Assembly (NCBI GenBank): GCA_958428365.1
Contig: CAUAFT010000015.1
Span: 1-63,904 of the forward strand
DNA from: an uncultured Lachnospiraceae bacterium
GTDB taxonomy: Bacteria; Bacillota; Clostridia; Lachnospirales; Lachnospiraceae
Direction: 5' to 3'
DNA length: 63,904 nt
A program made the translations under genes and the position numbers. Each line of letters begins with the position of its first letter. Position 1 is the stretch's first letter. The notes under the pieces were generated by a model. That model worked only from the letters and a program-made list of their open reading frames with translations. It did not search any database and was not told where the DNA came from. Of the stretch, positions 59,576 through 63,904 are shown piece after piece.

Positions 59576-59911
59576 ATGAAAGAAAAGAATACATTTGAAA
59601 AAATCTATGAGGTGGTAAAGCAGATTCCCAGAGGGAAGGTGGCAACCTACGGTCAGGTAGCAGCGCTGGCGGGAAATAAGCGTTGGGCGCGGGTGGTGGG
59701 GTATGCCCTCCATGCCAATCCCAGTGAACAGGAGATTCCCTGTTACCGCGTGGTGACAAAGGATGGATGCGTCTCGAAAGCCTTTGTGTTTGGCGGGGAA
59801 AACCGTCAGATCGAACTGCTGAAAGCAGACGGGATCGAATTTCGGGACGGACATGTCATCATGGAAAAATATCAGTGGGAGACGCCTTTTGCAGATTTTG
59901 GGATAAAATAA
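59576..59911 (+). CDS. MGMT-family (alkyltransferase-like) DNA-binding protein
   Basis: A 111-residue protein covering only the DNA-binding/active-site domain of O6-alkylguanine-DNA alkyltransferases: I-P-R-G-K-V-A-T-Y-G-Q-V-A-A-L-A-G and I-P-C-Y-R-V-V. The usual P-C-H-R-V has Tyr in place of His but keeps the Cys. Proteins of this short class may repair or only sense alkylated bases. Start at 59576 chosen by family fit; the ribosome site is weak (AGGGTG). Confidence 0.85.
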   Translation: MKEKNTFEKIYEVVKQIPRGKVATYGQVAALAGNKRWARVVGYALHANPSEQEIPCYRVVTKDGCVSKAFVFGGENRQIELLKADGIEFRDGHVIMEKYQWETPFADFGIK

Positions 59912-60007
59912 GTCCGCAGAAAAAGTGGACATTTTCTTCTGCCCTTTGGATTAGTTCTATGGATATTGGGAATACTTGTAAAAAAGGACGGGAGAAACTG
60001 TGAAGAT

Positions 60008-60625
60008 ATGAAGACACCAAGACACATCGGTATCATACCGGACGGAAACAGACGCTGGGCGCTCAGCCGGCAGATGGAGAAAAAGGACGGCTATCAATAT
60101 GGGCTGGAGCCGGGAATGCGGCTTTTGAAAAAGGCGAAGGACTGCGGGGTGGAGGAGTTAACTTACTATGGGTTTACGGTGGACAACTGTAAAAGACCAA
60201 AGGAGCAGTTCCTGGCATTTCAAAAGGCCTGCGTGGAAGCTGTGGAAATGCTGACCGGGGAGGGGGCGGATCTGCTGGTCATTGGAAATGAAGAGTCCAA
60301 ATGTTTTCCAGAAGAATTGCTGCCCTATCGCAGGAGGACTCCGGTGAACGGAGGCGGTATCCGTATTAACTTTCTGGTAAATTACGGCTGGGAGTGGGAT
60401 CTGTCCCATATCGCTTTGGATGGGAAGCCCTATTCGGAGGAGATATCCAGGATCGATATGATCATCCGCTGGGGCGGAATGCGCAGATTGTCAGGCTTTT
60501 TGCCGATTCAGTCAGTCTATGCAGATTTTTATGTGGAGGAACATCTCTGGCCGGATTATTCGGATACGGATTTTGAGAGAGCGTTAGAGTGGTATAACAG
60601 GCAGGATGTGACATTGGGAGGATAG
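60008..60625 (+). CDS. Divergent undecaprenyl-diphosphate-synthase-family protein
   Basis: A 205-residue protein, about 40 residues shorter than true UppS. The start H-I-G-I-I-P-D-G-N-R-R-W-A keeps the catalytic Asp and its surroundings, and R-R-L-S-G-F-L and L-W-P-D-Y match the C-terminal part. Differences: the R-T-S-G-E block reads R-W-G-G-M, the substrate-binding E of A-Y-x-E-F-Y is D, and the G-H-x-x-G segment is altered. It is likely a paralog with another chain length or lost activity, not the essential enzyme. No rseP/cdsA neighbours are present. Confidence 0.78.
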   Translation: MKTPRHIGIIPDGNRRWALSRQMEKKDGYQYGLEPGMRLLKKAKDCGVEELTYYGFTVDNCKRPKEQFLAFQKACVEAVEMLTGEGADLLVIGNEESKCFPEELLPYRRRTPVNGGGIRINFLVNYGWEWDLSHIALDGKPYSEEISRIDMIIRWGGMRRLSGFLPIQSVYADFYVEEHLWPDYSDTDFERALEWYNRQDVTLGG

Positions 60626-60636
60626 TTCAGAGGGGA

Positions 60637-60879
60637 TCATTCATCTTCAAAAACAGTCTCATTCATTTCGGGAAAATCTAACAATTCGGAAACAGTCATT
60701 CCAAGCCCAAGAGCTAATTTGTGGAGCGTCTTGAGCTTGGGATTTTTTGTTTTTCCGCTCATGATATTTTCTACGGTGGACTGGGTGATCCCGGATAAGG
60801 TTGCAAGTTTGTTCGTGGTAATGTCCCGCTCGGAACATAAATCGGTTAATCTCTTGATAATAACATCGGAATACGTCAT
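60637..60879 (-). CDS. XRE-family helix-turn-helix regulator
   Basis: An 80-residue protein, essentially one HTH_3 domain (T-N-K-L-A-T-L-S-G-I-T-Q-S-T-V-E-N-I-M-S-G) plus a short acidic tail. AAGGA precedes the ATG with a run of T as the spacer. Probably represses its own promoter, where an 11-bp inverted repeat is found (60896-60906 and 60925-60935). It faces the UppS-like gene and is divergent from the kinase-receiver gene. Confidence 0.88.
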   Translation of the reverse strand: MTYSDVIIKRLTDLCSERDITTNKLATLSGITQSTVENIMSGKTKNPKLKTLHKLALGLGMTVSELLDFPEMNETVFEDE

Positions 60880-60895
60880 AAAAAAATCCTTCTTA

Positions 60896-60935
60896 TTCTT
60901 ACAATATACGGTATAGAAACCCTTTATTGTAAGAA
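60896..60935 (-). promoter_or_regulatory. Inverted repeat around the XRE gene promoter
   Basis: TTCTTACAATA (60896-60906) and its exact complement (60925-60935), 18 bases apart. On the minus strand the outer copy contains a TTACAA -35-like box and the inner copy follows a TATATT-like -10. Likely autoregulatory operator. Confidence 0.6.
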
Positions 60936-61094
60936 GGGTTTGAATTATCCTGATCGTAAGTCAGTCAAGATATAGTACAAGTATATGAGTTTTGAAAAAT
61001 CAATATTAACGGTATACGGTTGACCTTACTGGAAAGTTATGGTAATGTAAGCTGTAAAAGGAGAAGTACGGAAGCGGGGGTCAGAGAAGGGTTT

Positions 61095-62015
61095 ATGCAG
61101 TGGACAGCGGAAGAAAATAGCGAGAGCGCGGCTTTTTTTCCGGAACAACTGATCCAGCAGGTCGTGTCTGCTTTTGAAGGGGAAGCGAAGAAAAAGCAGA
61201 TCGCGCTGGAAGTGATCGTGGAAGGAGAGCTGAGACAGGAATTTTTGGGGGATACTTCCTGTCTGAGGAGCATTCTGGAGGGACTGCTCTCAAACGCCGT
61301 AAAATACACCGCCTGTGGAGGGCGGATTCTGTTCTATGCCTGGGCAAGAGCTGGGATGCAGAAGGGAAACGGGCTGTATTTTCAGGTTATGGATACCGGG
61401 TGCGGGGTGAAGAAAAAAGATTATAAAAAAATTTTTGATAAGAAATTAGGAGTCCTCTCCGAGGAAGGGCAGCTGGAGCTGGCGGAGATTAAGCGGGTGA
61501 CAGAGGAGATGGGCGGAGCGGTCTTTGTTCAGAGTAAGGTGGGACGGGGAAGCGTGTTCACAGTGAAAGTGCCGTTTCATAGGAGCGCCCGGAAGATGGA
61601 GGAAAAGAGAAGCATGAATGATTTTAAAAACATGGCATTGCAGGGAAAGAGCGTCCTGGTGGTGGAGGACGATGAGCTGAATCGGGAGATTGCCATGGAA
61701 ATATTGAAGATCATGGGAGCGAAGGTGGTATCGGCACAAAATGGGAAGGAAGCAGTGGAGGTCTTTGCGCTTTCTGAGATCGATACCTATGATTATATTA
61801 TGATGGATATGCAGATGCCTGTGATGGACGGCTGCAGCGCGACACGGAAGATCCGCGCCATGGACCGGGAGGACGCCAGGAGGATCCCCATCATCGCAGT
61901 TACGGGAAATTCCTGCCAGGATTCTAAGTCCCGCTGTCTGGAGAGCGGCATGAGCGCTTTCATGAAAAAGCCTTTTCGGATCAAGGCGTTGGAGCAATGC
62001 CTGAAAACCTTATAG
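61095..62015 (+). CDS. HATPase-receiver protein lacking sensor and HisKA domains
   Basis: A 306-residue protein when started at ATG 61095 (AGAAGGG only three bases ahead; the open frame reaches 61020). It has a HATPase domain (about 15-165, N box L-L-S-N-A-V-K-Y, G box D-T-G-C-G-V) and a receiver domain (about 185-306) with phospho-acceptor D238 in M-M-D-M-Q-M-P. No histidine phospho-acceptor domain or sensor precedes it. It looks like a 5'-truncated hybrid kinase or a specialised short form. The next gene, a peptidase, follows 16 bases later. Confidence 0.8.
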   Translation: MQWTAEENSESAAFFPEQLIQQVVSAFEGEAKKKQIALEVIVEGELRQEFLGDTSCLRSILEGLLSNAVKYTACGGRILFYAWARAGMQKGNGLYFQVMDTGCGVKKKDYKKIFDKKLGVLSEEGQLELAEIKRVTEEMGGAVFVQSKVGRGSVFTVKVPFHRSARKMEEKRSMNDFKNMALQGKSVLVVEDDELNREIAMEILKIMGAKVVSAQNGKEAVEVFALSEIDTYDYIMMDMQMPVMDGCSATRKIRAMDREDARRIPIIAVTGNSCQDSKSRCLESGMSAFMKKPFRIKALEQCLKTL

Positions 62016-62031
62016 CAAAAAGGAGGAGGAT

Positions 62032-62835
62032 GTGATGAGACGCCGAATTGGCATGTTGATGCTGGTGGTTTTCATTGTCTGTGGGACAGGCTTTTTTTAT
62101 GGAAACCGAAGGATAGAAGAAACCGGGAAGGATAAGACCGGGGATATTGAAACAGCGCAGGGGAACGGTCCGGAAAATGAAGCGGCAGAAGATGAGGAGG
62201 CGCGGGAAAAAGATGCAAAAGAGCAGGATACGGAGCAGACCGAGGGGATCGCTTCCTATCTTCAGGGGATCCAATCTTATGAAAAGGGAAAGGAATGGTC
62301 GGGACCCTGGTGCTATGAGGAGGCGGCAGGGCAGCAGTTCAGCCAGTTTGGCTGCGGGCTTTGCAGCATGGCGAATATTTACAGCAGTCTGAGCGGAAAG
62401 GAATGTACGCCGCTGGAAATGTATGAGCATGCCCAGGAGGTATCCTCCTACGATCCCAGCGGAGGAGTGGGAGCCATCGGCTGGGACGCCATCCGGGTAA
62501 CCCTGCAAAAGACGGGATTTATCTGTGAGGTGGGAAGAAAGCCTTCCAGTTATGAGGAATTTCAAGATCTTGCCAGGGAGAGCCAGTGTCTGATGGTTTT
62601 AGTCAGCAGCGATGAGGATGATACCTTCTGGAAGGATATGCCGGGGCATTATGTGACGCTGTGGCTCTATGATGAGCAGGAGGATCAGGTCTTTTTGGCG
62701 GATTCCAGCGGACCGAAACGAAACCGGAAGTGGATCCCGCTGCGGGACGCCTATGATGCTTTAAAGACTTCCAGTCCCCAGCAATATCTGGCGGTGTACT
62801 CCTATGAAGCCTCGGAGGATGGCTGGGAGAGGTAG
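62032..62835 (+). CDS. Membrane-anchored C39-like cysteine peptidase
   Basis: A 267-residue protein: N-terminal anchor or signal (about 5-23), an acidic low-complexity linker (about 30-75) and a papain-like C39_2-type domain with catalytic Cys in F-G-C-G-L-C-S-M-A-N, His in G-H-Y-V-T-L-W and a likely third residue in L-A-D-S-S-G. The catalytic domain faces the outside. Substrate unknown. In one direction with the kinase-receiver gene and probably co-transcribed. AGGAGGA precedes the ATG. Confidence 0.82.
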   Translation: MMRRRIGMLMLVVFIVCGTGFFYGNRRIEETGKDKTGDIETAQGNGPENEAAEDEEAREKDAKEQDTEQTEGIASYLQGIQSYEKGKEWSGPWCYEEAAGQQFSQFGCGLCSMANIYSSLSGKECTPLEMYEHAQEVSSYDPSGGVGAIGWDAIRVTLQKTGFICEVGRKPSSYEEFQDLARESQCLMVLVSSDEDDTFWKDMPGHYVTLWLYDEQEDQVFLADSSGPKRNRKWIPLRDAYDALKTSSPQQYLAVYSYEASEDGWER

Positions 62836-62915
62836 AGGAACCTCTGTGTGATCTGCGGGCAGGAAGACAGGATATGTCCCGAAAGAATGAAGCAATTAGA
62901 AAATCCCTGAAAAAA

Positions 62916-62967
62916 GAATAATCCCCTGCGGTACTTCATAGAATGTAAAAACAAGTATCGCAGGGGA
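62916..62967 (+). promoter_or_regulatory. spoIIID control region: sigma-E-like promoter, SpoIIID-like box, inverted repeat
   Basis: GAATAAT (62916-62922), 14-base spacer, CATAGAAT (62937-62944) resemble sigma-E -35 and -10 boxes. AAAAACAAGT (62947-62956) fits the Bacillus SpoIIID consensus WWRRACARNY. A 15-bp inverted repeat (62922-62936 with 62953-62967) spans the region and its right arm holds the ribosome site AGGGGA. Confidence 0.55.
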
Positions 62968-62974
62968 AAAATCC

Positions 62975-63229
62975 TTGAAAAGTTATATAGAAGAACGAGC
63001 GATTGAAATCGCGAAATATATCATTGAGCACAACGCCACAGTCCGTCAGACAGCGAAAGAATTTGGAATCAGTAAAAGTACGGTGCACAAGGATGTGACG
63101 GAGCGGCTCTTGCAGATCAATCCGTCGCTGGCAAAGCAGACGAGACAGGTGCTGGATGTGAACAAGCAGGAGCGGCATATTCGCGGTGGAATGGCAACCA
63201 GGGAAAAATATCTTCACAAGCATCCGTAG
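62975..63229 (+). CDS. spoIIID: Sporulation transcription factor SpoIIID
   Basis: An 84-residue DNA-binding protein of normal SpoIIID size: Y-I-I-E-H-N-A-T-V-R-Q-T-A-K-E-F-G-I-S-K-S-T-V-H-K-D (helix-turn-helix; shown with separators) then a basic C-terminal region R-G-G-M-A-T-R-E-K-Y. It controls mother-cell genes in the sigma-E stage of sporulation. The start is TTG with AGGGGA seven bases upstream; that site sits in an inverted repeat. With sipL it shows that the host encodes sporulation. Confidence 0.95.
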   Translation: MKSYIEERAIEIAKYIIEHNATVRQTAKEFGISKSTVHKDVTERLLQINPSLAKQTRQVLDVNKQERHIRGGMATREKYLHKHP

Positions 63230-63369
63230 CCGGACAGGAGAAGGGAGTGGTTTATCGGGCAGGTGAATCGGCTCCCCTGCTGCGGGAATGCAGGAAGATC
63301 ATCTGTATCTTGCATCGGAAAAAGAGTTGGGATATACTGGAGAAAAACGAGGATGAAGGAGGAGGCAGT

Positions 63370-63711
63370 ATGCCATTTATTGACGCAAAAGTAAGTCTTC
63401 CCATGGCGGAGGAGAAAAAGGAAAGTGTGAAGGCAAAGTTAGGACAGGCAATCACCACTTTGAATAAATCAGAGGGATTTTTGATGGTGGGATTTGACGA
63501 TGATTACACTCTCTATATGGGAGGGAATAAGCTGGAAAAAGGAGCTTTCGTATCGGTAAGCCTGTTTGGTAACGCTTCATCGGACGCCTATAACAAAATG
63601 ACAGCTCAGATCTGTGATATTTTTGAAACGGAGCTGGGGATCCCCCAGGATAAGGTTTATGTCACCTATGCGGGAGTCAGCGACTGGGGCTGGAACGGAA
63701 GGAACTTTTAG
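63370..63711 (+). CDS. MIF-like tautomerase-family protein
   Basis: A 113-residue protein beginning M-P-F-I, so Pro becomes the N-terminal residue after Met removal, as needed by the tautomerase superfamily. Length and the tail (V-Y-V-T-Y-A-G-V-S-D-W-G-W-N-G) match macrophage-migration-inhibitory-factor-like phenylpyruvate tautomerases. AGGAGG lies before the ATG at 63370; the frame is open further upstream without a ribosome site. Role in bacteria uncertain. Last gene in the window. Confidence 0.88.
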   Translation: MPFIDAKVSLPMAEEKKESVKAKLGQAITTLNKSEGFLMVGFDDDYTLYMGGNKLEKGAFVSVSLFGNASSDAYNKMTAQICDIFETELGIPQDKVYVTYAGVSDWGWNGRNF

Positions 63712-63717
63712 AGAGGG

Positions 63718-63745
63718 TAAAGCGGACATTCACATTCCGCCTTGC
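63718..63745. repeat. Short hairpin repeat E, copy 3 (inverted)
   Basis: TAAAGCGGA and its partner TCCGCCTT around a short loop; the reverse complement matches copies 1 and 2, including the ATATGCAG-like flank. Confidence 0.6.
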
Positions 63746-63764
63746 TGCATATGTATTTGTGTTC

Positions 63765-63820
63765 AAAAAGAGAATGAATGGTGGAAGAGAAATCTTCCTA
63801 TCATTCATCCTCTTTTTTAT
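63765..63820 (+). terminator. Long terminator hairpin after tautomerase gene
   Basis: A long, slightly imperfect stem (63765-63788 with about 63793-63817; AGAATGAATG against CATTCATCCT) with a GAAA-type loop and a final T tract. From here to the window end (63904) no gene was recognised. Confidence 0.8.
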
Positions 63821-63904
63821 ACAGATTATTGCTGGCTTAGGATCTTATTGGGGGAGTATCCCAAAGTTTGTGTAAACCTTCAAACTGATGTAAGATAAAA
63901 TTAC

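Noticed and set aside
59916..59946. Hairpin after the MGMT-like gene (GCAGAAAAA with TTTTCTTCTGC) considered as a terminator.
   Set aside because: No T tract follows the stem; recorded as weak only.
62875..62921. 15-codon micro-frame before spoIIID with an AGGA site.
   Set aside because: It overlaps the sigma-E-like -35 box and has no distinctive sequence; chance is the simpler explanation.
63830..63904. The sequence near the right edge (CCCAAAGTTTGTGTAAAC) looks a little like the end of an IS256-type element.
   Set aside because: No transposase frame or second inverted repeat is inside the window, so the likeness alone is too weak.

Overview
The window looks like a chromosomal segment of a spore-forming, low-to-mid GC Firmicute, most likely a Lachnospiraceae-type Clostridium relative. 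The reasons are: strong AGGAGG ribosome sites with occasional TTG/GTG starts, a tryptophan T-box, the ecfA1-ecfA2-ecfT-truA-rplM-rpsI block, veg next to a SipL-like DUF3794/LysM gene, spoIIID, and many radical-SAM, ASKHA and VanW-type anaerobe genes. No rRNA, tRNA, CRISPR array, prophage or complete insertion sequence was seen.

Layout. 1-8.1 kb: end of a coiled-coil repeat protein, thioesterase, MATE pump, 3D-domain protein, CorA, a TrpB2-type tryptophan synthase, and a malate dehydrogenase/malic enzyme pair. 8.2-8.5 kb: gene debris. 8.7-10.7 kb: KtrB/KtrA-type potassium uptake. 10.7-18.4 kb: T-box-controlled trpEGDCFBA, broken between trpG and trpD by about 760 bp of palindromes and a tandem repeat, with a +1 frameshift in a G8 run of trpD. 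18.6-26 kb: a probable operon of a GCS2 glutamate-cysteine ligase, a glutathionylspermidine-synthase-like ATP-grasp enzyme, a small unknown protein, a hybrid histidine kinase and an HD-GYP protein, followed by a TetR regulator. 26-31 kb: MMPL/RND exporter, large exported partner and MntP-like protein. 31.3-41.8 kb: ferredoxin-ASKHA protein, B12/radical-SAM protein, Nth, exonuclease, VanW, AIR-synthase-like protein, Lrp regulator, aminotransferase, TrmL. 41.9-46.4 kb: ECF transporter core, TruA, L13/S9. 46.4-47.3 kb: a DUF4160/DUF2442 cassette between two copies of the rpsI 3' end and terminator. 47.3-53.5 kb: SfsA, SDR enzyme, HPF, Ddl-MurF, PlsC, PrcB-like lipoprotein. 53.6-63.7 kb: Veg, SipL-like protein, NlpC/P60 hydrolase, YqeY, a SurA-N-like protein, methionine aminopeptidase, DUF3006 protein, MGMT-like protein, divergent UppS paralog, XRE regulator, kinase-receiver fragment, C39-like peptidase, SpoIIID and a MIF-like tautomerase.

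The most unusual material is non-coding. Two elements (3066-3224 and 13737-13891) share a 91-bp core at 88/91 identity in opposite orientation, yet have unrelated flanking arms that are each self-complementary. A third long palindrome (13221-13518) has the same architecture with a different core. Two further families of structured repeats (three copies each) sit between operons. Several hairpins or palindromes overlap ribosome sites or promoters (veg-sipL junction, the SDR gene, the XRE gene, the TetR/RND junction, spoIIID) and look regulatory.

All calls rest on reading the sequence and recalled family motifs; no database search was possible.
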